DNA of 64,000 nucleotides, from contig CP136063.1 in assembly GCA_032622095.1 (NCBI GenBank), positions 25,980,987-26,044,986 on the forward strand, in the 5' to 3' direction. The translations under genes were made by a program, and so were the position numbers. The notes under the pieces were generated by a model. It ran no database searches and was not told the DNA's origin. It saw only the letters and a program-made list of their open reading frames with translations. The stretch is from Siphonodentalium dalli. Taxonomy: Eukaryota > Mollusca > Scaphopoda > Gadilida > Siphonodentaliidae. This document shows positions 53,216-64,000 of the stretch, one piece after another (position 1 is the first letter of the stretch; every line of letters starts with the position of its first letter).

Positions 53216-54329
53216 AAGGACGACCGTGCTGTCACGACCTGCACTACTCAGACTAATATGTGTTGACTTATATGAACGTCAAGATTTAATTAACTATAAA
53301 TATTTCTTATAACCAATTACGTACACGAAGTTGGTTGCTTGTGGTAGGGGGATATGGTCTGTACCTCATAATTATCATATTGTACTCATACATGTATCTT
53401 CCAGCCTTTCGAGCGTGGCTCCCCGGAGCCATTTTTTGACTGGCACGTATACCTATGCCCATTCTCAATTTGGCCGAAATATTAGTTGTACTCGCCTCCA
53501 CAACCCTTGGCATTGGTTGGAAATTGGGGTTATTATGAGTGAGAACTTGGGTTTACCCCCTCATAATTTGGGTTGTTTGTTTGTTTCAAATCACAAACCA
53601 AATCATTAGAGAATATAAGTAAGGAAGCTAGAACATTCTATTTCCAAGAACATGTTTTGTTTGCACCTGTACAAATTCTATAGTGATTTTATAGGTTGGG
53701 ATTTGATCAGTTTGATTACAATTGCATGGAGCTATATTTATACCAGCGCGGACTCGGAGCCATGCACTATGAAACAACGTCAACCCAACCAAACCTAATG
53801 CGAACCATGCCCACATTATGCCTGCTTTGTATGCTATGTCGCGGGAAAATGCGCGTGCCAATATGACGTCGCTTTGGATACAACATATGACGTAACCTAA
53901 CAGTTTACGTGAACATGCTTCTATATACTAATTTACTAAACCAAAGAAAAGTTTATTTAGTTATATAATAAACGTTCAAGATATTTACGATATGAATTAT
54001 GTTGTTTTCGCGAGGTGACTGAGGAAAATTTGCAGTTTTACGTAAATTTCCGCCATTTCCCGAATGGCATAGCAACCCGAGTCCGGTCGACAATTTTATG
54101 ATTTAAGTAATGATTATTGTTCAAAGAATAAAGCATGTAATGCCCTAACGCAACGTATACTGTTATGTTGGCTATATGAAAAGTTACATTTTGTAGTTTT
54201 AATTTAATTGCAATGACGTTTCAAGATGGCGGCCCCTCAAATCCAAGATGGCGGTGCCCCTAATTCAAGATGGCGGCGCCCATGTTCGAAAGCGATCTTA
54301 GTATAAGCTGCGCCCAGCTGGTCGTCCTT
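53216..54329. mobile_element. ~1.1-kb element with short inverted ends, nested in MITE-B
   Basis: Left end AAGGACGACCGTGCTG; right end, inverted, AAGGACGACCAGCTGG. The first ten bases match perfectly, with A-rich runs outside both. No transposase is seen. Contains the triple CAAGATGGCGG motif. A ~30-base stretch (53182-53215) between the MITE-B break and this end is unexplained. Confidence 0.6.
54222..54277 (+). promoter_or_regulatory. Three CAAGATGGCGG words at 22-bp spacing
   Basis: CAAGATGGCGGC (54222-54233), CAAGATGGCGGT (54244-54255) and CAAGATGGCGGC (54266-54277). The word matches the well-known animal YY1 consensus (AAGATGGCGGC). The spacing of exactly 22 bases, about two helical turns, puts all three on one face. 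Located near the end of the 1.1-kb nested element. Function is inferred only from the motif. Confidence 0.5.
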
Positions 54330-54954
54330 AAAAAATTTCCATTATTTGAAAGTCTGTTGAGTAGGCCTACGAAGTAGTGTTACAGATGGCAAATTTACCG
54401 GAATGCAAAAATACAAATTGATGTTGTCGAGTGATTTTTGTACAGTTTTCAACCAAATGTATCAAATAAAAGTTTTATTATATATGCATACTAGTCCCAT
54501 ATACTCATTTATCGTCACTAGTAAGTGAGCGGCTTGAGTTTTCTCCCCGTATCAGCATAATGTTTCAAACGATCGTGTGTGCAATGGGTTTACTAAACCA
54601 GAACCCCTCAATTATAACTTATATTACATCTGGTAAACGGAAATTCGTAATTTAATTTACGCCATTTTATGGCTCCAGCCATAAATTCAATTTAAGAGTT
54701 CAGCCAATGAAATTCGAGGAAATGTATGTCACTCACGTGTGAGCGTGCATCGGTGAACATGGAAAGCTGTCATGCGCGTACCGTGCTAATTCAGTAATTT
54801 GTATTCAAATTTAACCCATTAATTAAATTAAAACTAATAGCCGACATAGACAATATTAGTATTGGGGCTCGTGAATGGGGGTAATAGAATATATAAATTG
54901 AATTTTTCAAAGTTTAGATATGACACAATCTGATAACTGCAAGGTTTATGACAT

Positions 54955-55285
54955 CTTGAACCACCAAACAGTCAGAAATGTTCTAGTAAGGCAGACACCT
55001 CGTTGGTATTGGATATGCGCCCTCCGGTGTTGTTTCTCCCGCATACCAATACCAAAGAGGTGTCTATCTGTAACATAGACTATGTAAATTACAGTGTCCT
55101 ATTCCGACCTCCGCTATTTAAAACCACTTTTTGAAATGCCCTTTCGGCGCTGCAATATTTTTATTTGATATGACGCGTGTGTTAAATATAGGAGCGTTTC
55201 TTTGGTGAACTGCATCGTCTTTCTGATAAATTTAACTCCTGCATTATATATTCTGTTATATATAGTCAGGCATTCCGTTGTTACT
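54955..55285 (+). promoter_or_regulatory. 5' module of zinc-finger locus 3, with hairpin
   Basis: Starts 'acatcttgaaccaccaaaca'. The imperfect hairpin 54995-55063 has arms ACACCTCGTTGGTATTGGAT and, inverted, 'ataccaataccaaagaggtgt'. Then come 'ctgtaacatagactatgtaa', 'tattccgacctccgctattt', 'ctgcatcgtctttctgataa' and 'atatagtcaggcattccgtt'. Same order as at locus 2. Confidence 0.55.
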
Positions 55286-56212
55286 ATGTACGGAGAGATG
55301 GAGACTGGAGAGGAGAGAAACACCGGGTCGGACAATACCACTCAAACACAATCGGATTCGTTTAGTAACAATGGTACGAAGAAAGTGGATGTTTCTTCGT
55401 ATCAGTGTGATCTATGCTGGGAATCATGCACCACATCTGCAGATGTACTGTTACACAAGAGAATGCACGCCGTGTATCGTCCATATGAATGTGATGTGTG
55501 CAATAAATCGTTTACTCAGTCGGGTGACCTGACGAAACATAAGAGGATCCACGCGGGTGATCGCTCGTATCAATGTGATGTGTGCGAGAAATCGTTTACT
55601 CTGGCGAGTAGCGTGACGACCCATAAGAAGACCCATACCGGGGATCGCCCGTATCAGTGTGATGTGTGCGAGAAATCATTTACTCGGTCGAGTGACCGGA
55701 CGAGGCACAAGAGGATCCACACCGGAGATCGCCCGTATCAATGTGATGTGTGCGATAAATCATTTACTGACTCGAGTCATCTGTCGAAACATAAGAGGAC
55801 CCACATCGGAGATCGCCCGTATCAATGCGATATGTGCGAGAAATCATTTACTCAGCTGAGTAACCTGACTACCCACACGAGGATGCACACGGGAGATCGC
55901 CCGTATCAATGTGATGTGTGCGAGAAATCATTTACTCGGTCGGGTAGCCTGGCGACCCATACGAGGATCCATACGGGAGATCGCCCGTATCAATGTGATA
56001 TGTGCGAGAAATCATTTACTCAGTGCAGTGGCCTGACTACCCATAAGAGGATCCACACGGGGGATCGTCCGTATCAATGTGATGTGTGCGAGAAATCATT
56101 TACTCAGCTGAGTAGCATGGCGACCCATAAGAAGATCCACACAAAAAGTAGATTTTCCACATATACTTGTAGGCCTATCCGACCATTATTCTCTGCTGCT
56201 CCGAAAAAGTAG
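55286..56212 (+). CDS. C2H2 zinc-finger protein, locus 3
   Basis: Start ATG at 55286 (MYGEMETGEERNTG) or 55298. The upstream open frame is the conserved non-coding module. The 308-residue product has a ~30-residue N-terminus shared with loci 1 and 2, one degenerate finger ('CDLCWESCTTSADVLLHKRM', phenylalanine lost) and eight canonical C2H2 fingers with TGDRP-type linkers. Its C-terminal tail ('STYTCRPIRPLFSAAPKK') is absent from the other loci. Helix residues (-1, 2, 3, 6): Q-G-D-K, L-S-S-T, R-S-D-R, D-S-H-K, Q-S-N-T, R-G-S-T, Q-S-G-T, Q-S-S-T. The frame is intact and no decayed fingers follow, so this is the best candidate for a working gene of the three. A nuclear DNA-binding role is inferred. 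No repression or oligomerisation domain is visible. Confidence 0.85.
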   Translation: MYGEMETGEERNTGSDNTTQTQSDSFSNNGTKKVDVSSYQCDLCWESCTTSADVLLHKRMHAVYRPYECDVCNKSFTQSGDLTKHKRIHAGDRSYQCDVCEKSFTLASSVTTHKKTHTGDRPYQCDVCEKSFTRSSDRTRHKRIHTGDRPYQCDVCDKSFTDSSHLSKHKRTHIGDRPYQCDMCEKSFTQLSNLTTHTRMHTGDRPYQCDVCEKSFTRSGSLATHTRIHTGDRPYQCDMCEKSFTQCSGLTTHKRIHTGDRPYQCDVCEKSFTQLSSMATHKKIHTKSRFSTYTCRPIRPLFSAAPKK

Positions 56213-56499
56213 CAAATTGTGACTGTTGGTTATCAACCATGTTACTTAATCAACTTGCAACTAAAATTAATGTTATAATCTGGTTGTCCCAGTACCTTGT
56301 GGGTTATTACATATTAATTTTAAAGGATGCCAAAAGCGTATCCTGCCATGTTTTGAATGGAAATGCACAGAAACGGAACTGAGCGGGAGCATATTATTTG
56401 ACTACTGTCGCACATTAGCATCAACATTGATTGACTCAATACATGGTGTATGTCGAAATGGCAGCCAAGAAATGACTGTGTGGTGATGTGAGGAGAATA
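56213..56499. other. 3' flank of zinc-finger locus 3 without recognised content
   Basis: No gene or repeat. It separates the coding end from the minisatellite-like flank shared with locus 2. Confidence 0.5.
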
Positions 56500-56835
56500 G
56501 TTATACAATGAGTGGCTATATGGTAATGGGTGGGGTCCACATTGAGATGTATGGATGTATTATGAGTGGCCATGTATACACGGAAGCTGCATGGAGTGGC
56601 TATATGGTTATTGAAGTGGTGTATGGGTATAACAAGAGTAATCACATAGTTGTGTGTTGTTTATATGTGGAGTGACTGTTTGGTCATGTCCGGGTGCACA
56701 CGACGGTGCACCTTGGGTTTGTTGGCTGTATGATCATGGGTGGAGTGTATCGACAAAGGGAGCGGTTGTATGCTTTTGGGCAATGTGTATAGGTGTATAT
56801 GGAATGACTATGAGCATGATTGTTGAAGTGTATAT
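56500..56835. repeat. 3' flank of locus 3, homologous to 24.7-25.05 kb
   Basis: Shares 'gaagctgcatggagtggcta', 'gtgtatgggtataacaagag', 'gagtgactgtttggtcatgt' and 'atggaatgactatgagcatg' with the locus 2 flank, and has the same imperfect ~50-60-bp internal units. The LINE at 56.85 kb begins where the homology ends. Confidence 0.75.
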
Positions 56836-56844
56836 ACATACATA

Positions 56845-58340
56845 ACATAACATAACATTTTTATTGACATAATACACCCACGCGGGGCAGTTGTCATAAT
56901 ACAGATAATTTAAACACAAGTCAAGACAATTTCATATAAAATATATATATAACATGTATTTGTAACTCAACACTATATTCTCATTTATTTGCGGAAAACT
57001 GCCGAACCATGTTACAGATCAGATTGCATATACTCGGGTGTTCAGCCTTCATAAGGAATATGAACTTTTCTATTTCATCAAAGTTTACGAAAATTGGTTG
57101 GTGAACTCCTATTTCAGTGAAGTATCTCTTCCGCAAATGGTTATGTTTTTCACATCTCATTATAAAGTGTTCTTCCGTTTCAATTTCATTTGCTTCACAT
57201 TTTTTACATATGCGTTTCTCGTAAGGTATTTTTGGCTGAGCGTGTCGCCCAACCTCTACCTGCAACTTATGATTGCTTACTCTAAGCTTACTGAAACACG
57301 ATCTCGTATAAAAATTAGTAATTTGGAGTAAGTATGGTTCAATTTCATATTGTTCTTTGAAACAACGATACGTTCTTAATTTATTCATACCATTTTTCTT
57401 GTTGTCATCGAATATTTCGTTTTTGAACGTTAGAATATGAACGCATTTTAATTCTTCCCGGACTTTATTGAGATATTCCAGCGATAGGTTATTCTCTAAA
57501 TCGCTTATTTTTGGCATGCGAAGTGCTTCTGCCAAAAACGGTGGAATTATATATTCCTCGCATATTTGGGCAGAATTCTGACGTAACATATTCGGTTTTC
57601 TTTCAGACAGTTTAAGCATATATCTTACAGCATTCATTATCGCATCATGTGCTATCGGAAATCTGCCCAATTCTGCTCTTGTCGCGTGATTAGACGCCAT
57701 TCTATTTAAACCCAACACTGATTTACAAAATTTAACATGTGTAATTTCACATGGAATAGATTCGAGCTTGTTAATATTAATATGCGATGCCCATATTTCG
57801 CAACCATATAAAACGATAGGTTTTATCAGCTTGTCAAATAGTTTACACCAAATGCTTACTGAGAAAATTTCATGTTTGCGCAAGGATGACATTAAACTAT
57901 ACATTGCTTTTAACCCTTTGTTGTTAACATCTATCTGGGCTTTGCAAAATTTTCCATTCGCACAAAATTTAATACCAAGATAGGTATATTCCTTAACTGT
58001 TTCCAACGGAGTGTTGCTTAATTTAAAGGCAGTTAGTTTTTTTGTTGCTCGTTTCCTGAATATCAGGCATTTAGTTTTCTGAAGATTCACTTCTACTTTG
58101 TTCCTTATGCTGTAATTCTCCAATTTATTCAAACATCTTTGCATACCTTCACCAGTTTCAGATAGCATAACCAGATCATCTGCAAATAGCATATGACTTA
58201 GAGATTTTTCGCCAACTTTAACCGGTTTGCACGAATCATCAAATTCGGCGCTAATGTCATCAATAAATATTTTGAAAATTGTGGGAGAAATAATACATCC
58301 TTGTCTAACGCCAATATTTGAAATCATATGAGGCCCATAA
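56845..58340 (-). mobile_element. 5'-truncated LINE, relative of the 26.2-31.0 kb element
   Basis: The tail is (CATAA)n on the plus strand (56848-56868). The body runs to about 58340, where similarity to LINE RT stops abruptly inside the RT domain. Short words 'gtgtatata' (left) and 'gagtatata' (right, about 58372) may be the target duplication. The 3' untranslated end ('tttttattgacataatacac', 'gcggggcagttgtc') matches that of the 26.2-kb LINE. It interrupts the shared 3' flank of zinc-finger locus 3. Confidence 0.8.
56981..58340 (-). pseudogene. LINE ORF2 fragment: second half of RT and zinc-binding tail
   Basis: The frame stays open for about 450 residues. It begins near 'ISNIGVRQGCIISPTIFKIF' and has the active-site box 'MLFADDLVMLS', then 'YTYLGIKFCANG', 'LIKPIVLYGCEIWA' and the C-terminal Cys/His motif 'CKKCEANEIETEEHFIMRC'. 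No stops or shifts occur, so it is a young insertion. The 5' half (endonuclease and first RT motifs) is missing, so it cannot function alone. The open frame upstream of 58340 is flanking DNA. Confidence 0.85.
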
Positions 58341-58739
58341 CATGTGTTGCTTGTTGGTCTTTGGCTGGCGTGTGAGTATATATGAAGTGCCATTGTGGTA
58401 GGGATGTATATGGCAATCATGTATATGATTATTTTCTGTTGCTGATATATTGTCATATGTGAGTGTATATGTATTAGTGTAATGACTTATCGACAAAATT
58501 TTGTCATATTGGAACGGACTGGCCAAAAGTGCCATTTTTTATATTATGTCAAATTGTGTGTGCTCTTTCAGAAAGTGAACTAGAAACAGGTTTCTGATCA
58601 ATATTATTAACCCTTGTTTCAGTATAAATCCAAGATGACCGCCAAATTCAATAATTATTTCACAATGGTGTTCCAACTGGTATAAAATTTAAGGCACATG
58701 CCCAATGAAGGCTTCACTTCATTGTACCCGGCATTATCA
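58341..58739. other. Spacer
   Basis: Former flank of the LINE insertion and AT-rich sequence. No feature recognised. Confidence 0.5.
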
Positions 58740-59640
58740 TATTTTGAAGATAGTAGCAACCCAGACTAAACAAATTTGAAATTTATCACTTTTTGAACGA
58801 AAAAATGACATTTTGTCATAAAATCATTCTCTTTTCAATTATTTCGGAATAACAAATGGGACAATTTCTCAAAACTGTTTCAATGTAGATCAAAGATTAC
58901 GATCTGAACAATTTCAGAAATGTATATTGCAAACAAAACATACAAAATCTAGGACGAATTCGCAACCATATTTTAAAATTTTGGATTATGTTACCTCTCA
59001 CCCCAAAAATCAATTTAGAACATGGATGAGACTCTATAAAGGACAATATTCAATCACATTTCTATATATGTAATTGCAATTACAAACACAATGACCAAAG
59101 TTGAAATTTACAACTTTTTCGACTAAAACATATGCAATTATGTAATAAAATCCTCATCATTTCAAATATTTTGCTCCAATAAATGTTCATTTACTCAGAT
59201 GATATTTGCGATAGTTCACCATCTTTGGACTTATATGTTTTGGAGATATATACTGAAATCAATGAATACACCGTATGTGGCTAATATGTAACAACGTTTC
59301 AGAAAATTTGGTTTATGTTACCCTCACCCCAAAAATGTGACTTTGTTGTAAGGATTCAATAAATCTTTAGTTAAATCTTATAAAGTCAGTTTGTCGAACC
59401 CAGTTCATCATATATGATAATGTAACAACCTTATTGTTAATTGTTAGTATACCGTTGAAATTAACAATCGTGTGCCTAATATATATAGCAATTATATTTG
59501 ATGGTAAAAATACCCATCATTTCAAATATTTTCAACCAATATAAGGGCAATTTCTCAAACATTTTCAAAGATAATATGCAATATGCAGTCTTAAAAGTTT
59601 TGAAAATGAGTGTCAAATACAACACATTTAACGGTGTATG
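58740..59640. repeat. Old ~320-370-bp tandem repeat, about three units
   Basis: Units share 'tttcaa.tattt..aacaataa', 'ggacaatttctcaaa' and 'tgttacc.ctcaccccaaaaat'. Matching points lie near 58800, 59118 and 59495, and the 'caccccaaaaat' words near 59000 and 59326. Divergence is high. Confidence 0.6.
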
Positions 59641-61697
<2,057 letters not shown>

Positions 61698-63083
61698 CTG
61701 AAAGAAAGGATGGGAATGCTTTAAGCCTTATCGAATTAAAAAAAACTAATTTAAATTTTAAACCATGGCAGATGCAATGCATTTAATAATACTATTAGTA
61801 CTTAGTACATTCATTGTACAAATTGTATATAGAAAATTACATTTTTAACAAGAGCATAGGGCCATTACTTATACTTTTGGAAAATATTCTAATTCAAAAA
61901 AGTAAAAAACAAGACTGTCAAAGACTGTGGGGTCGCTCACCAGACTGCAAAGACTGATAAAACTGGGACTCTGGAGACCATAACAGTCAGAACTTTTCAT
62001 AATCACTTTAAAAGAAGTAGATCTAAACAGCATATGTGGCTAGAGAGGCTTCATTTCGATCGGTGAATATCTACCTTTAAATTACCAATGGAACACCACT
62101 GATCACATGGGATAAAATTCCATTCACAAAGCCACCATCAGCTACCAGTATGACATAGAGATAATTAATGATGGCACAAACATTTTTCAGAGCAATACCA
62201 ATGTATTGTGTTACTCCTACATCTGTGATCAAAACAAGGATTTTAATGGGGTGAAGTAGGCAGAGATAATATGTTATGGTACAGCATGGTGTGGCAGGGA
62301 CCTGTCGGTGGTGGGTGGGGGTGGGTAGCTGTGATATATCTAAAAATAAAATCAAAGATCAAAATGCAAAAATGTATTTTTGTGTATTTAGAGTTATGTC
62401 CCTGGCTCTGCCCCTATTTGACCCAGCGACCCAATTTGGAAAAAAAATCTGAACTCCAGTCACCCATTAGGTCCCTCCGTACCAAATATAGGCTAAACCG
62501 GCCCAATCTTTCTTGAGAAGATGTCATTCTAAGAATTACTATGAGGAATAGAGTTATGGCCCTGGTTTCTCAACCAATCAACATGGATACCCCATTTAAA
62601 CAAATATGAACCCTAGTCATTGAAGAACCCTTCATACCAAATATAAGCTAAATCGGACCAATAGTTCCAGACAATAAGTTGTTTTAAGAAATACTATGGA
62701 GGGAAAGAGTTATGGCCCTAGCTTCGCAACTATTTGACCCAGTGACCACATTTGAACAAATCTGAATGGGAGTCACCTAGGGAACATCCACACCAAATAT
62801 GAACCCATTCCGTCCAATGGAATCAGAGGAGAAGATGTTCAAATAATTGTTGACGGACGGATGGGCGGACGGACGAGTAGTGATGACTATAGCTTCACCG
62901 GAGACTTCGTCTCAGGTGAGCTAAAAACCTGGGAAGCATATAAATTACTGTAACTCATTTGACCGAACTCATATTCCAACTTGACCTCAGTCCTGTATTA
63001 CATTATTGGTTCTTTTTCAAGTTTATTTTTTTGGTAGTCAACATCATTTTATTTTAATGTTTTTAAATAAAATATTGTCTTAC
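61698..63083 (-). other. Intron 2 of the hAT gene, carrying a pearl-like element
   Basis: The donor GTAAGAC (63083-63077) and the acceptor before 61697 are both consensus. The interval contains the 62.37-62.93 kb element and otherwise nothing recognised. Confidence 0.65.
62370..62926 (+). mobile_element. Pearl-like (Helentron-associated) element with ~158-bp core repeats
   Basis: Three core units start with AGTTATG..CCTGG or GAGTTATGGCCCT at about 62391, 62550 and 62707, a period of about 158. They share 'gaccca.cgacc.a.tttg', 'ccaaatata.gctaaa.cgg' and 'gaagatgt'. After the last unit comes an ACGGACGGATGGGCGGACGG tract and then a hairpin (AGCTTCACC ... GGTGAGCT with an inner GAGAC/GTCTC), ending CTAAAAA. 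Core repeats followed by ACGG microsatellite and a terminal hairpin are the hallmarks of pearl/CvA elements known from bivalves and other marine invertebrates. It encodes no protein and depends on another element's replication machinery. Confidence 0.75.
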
Positions 63084-63206
63084 CTCCTTACCACGGCGAT
63101 GATCAAGCTGAATGGGTACATATTCATTTGAACTTTCTGATTCGTCACTGCTGTCCTCCCTTGGGGGTGGGGATTCGCTTGATTGGTGTGTTGCATGCTG
63201 TGTTAT
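63084..63206 (-). CDS. hAT gene, exon 2 (41 codons)
   Basis: Bounded by acceptor TTTGTAG and donor GTAAGAC, exactly 123 nt, phase 0 at both ends. It encodes an acidic, serine-rich stretch 'SSESPPPREDSSDESESSNE', then YVPIQLDHRRGKE. It is a diverged duplicate of exon 1 (see 63692-63838). No enzymatic domain. Low-complexity N-terminal regions of this kind are common in hAT-derived proteins. Confidence 0.65.
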
Positions 63207-63691
63207 CTACAAATATTATTAACATTATTATTTAATTATTCATACTCCGAAAGAAACTTCAAAATCAAATTATTTATTCTCAATAGACATTAATTGAGAA
63301 ACCAAAAAAAAACATTCAATAATAATTGGTTGGTTGTGAATATAGTTTGGAATTGAATATAATTTATTAATTTAATACACATGTGTAGCATTAATTGTAT
63401 TGAATTTGTGAACACACATGAAAATAAATGTTATTGTGTTAGTCATGAAACTTGTCGGATGTTGAGAACAAATTATTTTACCATGATATTGACTTGTTGT
63501 AAGGTTTATATATATTTAAATCAACAATATAAATAAACTTCTAAATGGGTTGGCATTTCTAATAAACTATATAATTATTATTATCGATTCATATGGATCA
63601 TTGAGACATTTAAAAATGGGTGCTTTGTATTTTATTTATGTTTATATAATATTGTGATTTTGTTGAATAAATTATCATCGCGTTGTCTTAC
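63207..63691 (-). other. Intron 1 of the hAT gene
   Basis: 485 nt between donor GTAAGAC (63691-63685) and acceptor TTTGTAG (ending 63207). AT-rich, no insert recognised. Confidence 0.65.
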
Positions 63692-64000
63692 CTGCTCATC
63701 ACGGCGGCAACCAATGGGTACATTTGTGTGAATTGAACTTTCATCACTGCTAGCAATGTCACTGACAGTGGCATGGACACTTTGAGGTGTGGATTCACTA
63801 CTGGCCGCAGTGGCAGTCGCACTAGCAAGACGACGCATTTTCTCGGCTTAGGGTTTTATCTCATGTTCATCAACAGCAACGGAAGCAACTGCTTTATCAC
63901 GATCACTTGTATCAGCGTGAATGTCACTAGTAGCACTACTACATGTACTGGGCTTGTTACTACTATCAGCAACAGAACCTCCAAAAAATGTTGTTATTTT
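63692..64000 (-). pseudogene. hAT gene, exon 1 and preceding in-frame sequence, with one stop
   Basis: From the window edge the minus strand reads 'KITTFFGGSVADSSNKPSTC', a typical hAT protein beginning, and stays in frame until TAA at 63848-63850. Four codons later ATG (63838) restarts the same frame: 49 codons ('MRRLASATATAASSE', 'SSDESSIHTNVPIGCRRDEQ') to a consensus donor at 63691. Exon 1 is phase 0 at its end. Either the ATG at 63838 is the real start, or the TAA is a disabling mutation in a longer N-terminus that begins beyond the window. Confidence 0.6.

Larger units (their letters stand above)
53120..54680. mobile_element. MITE-B second copy, interrupted
   Basis: The left part (53120-53181, 'aggaatactgtacccaaatg', 'ttgttgttggtttcggtagt') and right part (about 54335-54680, 'attatttgaaagtctgttga', 'gtttt..accaaatgtatca', 'cgccattttatggctccag') match the 41.09-41.67 kb copy in order. 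The right terminal repeat is lost. Between them lies the element below. Confidence 0.75.

Overview
This is an AT-rich, gene-poor, repeat-dense stretch of animal nuclear DNA. Spliceosomal intron signals, tandem C2H2 zinc-finger genes with TGDRP/TGEKP linkers, several classes of retrotransposon, hAT and TTAA-target DNA transposons, a tRNA-derived SINE and a pearl-like element together point to a marine invertebrate. A decayed member of a zinc-cluster protein family that I know from cnidarians, molluscs, echinoderms and hemichordates agrees with this. The phylum cannot be fixed from the window. I see no bacterial, organellar or rRNA sequence.

Layout. 1-13.3 kb: tandem repeats of many periods (36, ~206, ~205, ~371 and ~150 bp) around one long pseudogene (4570-7195). 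That pseudogene is split by a 636-bp insertion flanked by a 7-bp duplication. 13.3-15.1 kb: C2H2 zinc-finger locus 1, with a frameshifted start. 15.5-21.1 kb: a 5.0-kb tyrosine-recombinase (YR, Ngaro/DIRS-like) retroelement that landed inside a ~34-bp satellite array and cut it in two. 21.1-22.6 kb: a TTAA-target MITE piece and a Ty3/gypsy relic. 22.6-25.05 kb: zinc-finger locus 2. 25.05-26.2 kb: palindrome cluster and a direct duplication. 26.2-31.0 kb: a nearly complete non-LTR retrotransposon, with an SGNH-hydrolase ORF1 and an endonuclease/RT ORF2. 31.1-34.5 kb: MITE pieces carrying a SINE and a hAT relic. 34.5-36.1 kb: a second kind of zinc-finger locus, now broken. 36.2-44.3 kb: several large foldback (inverted-repeat) elements and nested MITEs. 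44.4-47.6 kb: a 451-bp module with perfect 18-bp terminal inverted repeats, present three times and separated by two ~905-bp internals. 48.0-54.7 kb: a LINE ORF split by a 2.7-kb nested insertion, other LINE pieces, and a second nested MITE set. 54.95-56.8 kb: zinc-finger locus 3, the most intact one. 56.8-58.3 kb: a 5'-truncated LINE. 58.7-59.6 kb: an old tandem repeat. 59.9-64 kb: a multi-exon hAT-transposase-type gene on the minus strand, abutting a zinc-finger fragment and carrying a pearl-like element in an intron.

The only likely host genes are the C2H2 zinc-finger loci. Loci 1, 2 and 3 share a homologous 5' module. Loci 2 and 3, plus an orphan copy at 24.54-24.70 kb, also share an imperfect hairpin just upstream, and loci 2 and 3 share their 3' flank. 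They are therefore segmental duplicates that have since diverged in finger number and in DNA-contact residues. Everything else is transposable-element biology, with a readable order of nesting. Two findings combine an exact, testable geometry with unclear classification: the 451-bp/905-bp tandem module, and the TTAA MITE family with ~150-bp inverted ends. The YR element with a 44-nt intron-like gap and the hairpin-bearing zinc-finger 5' modules come next.
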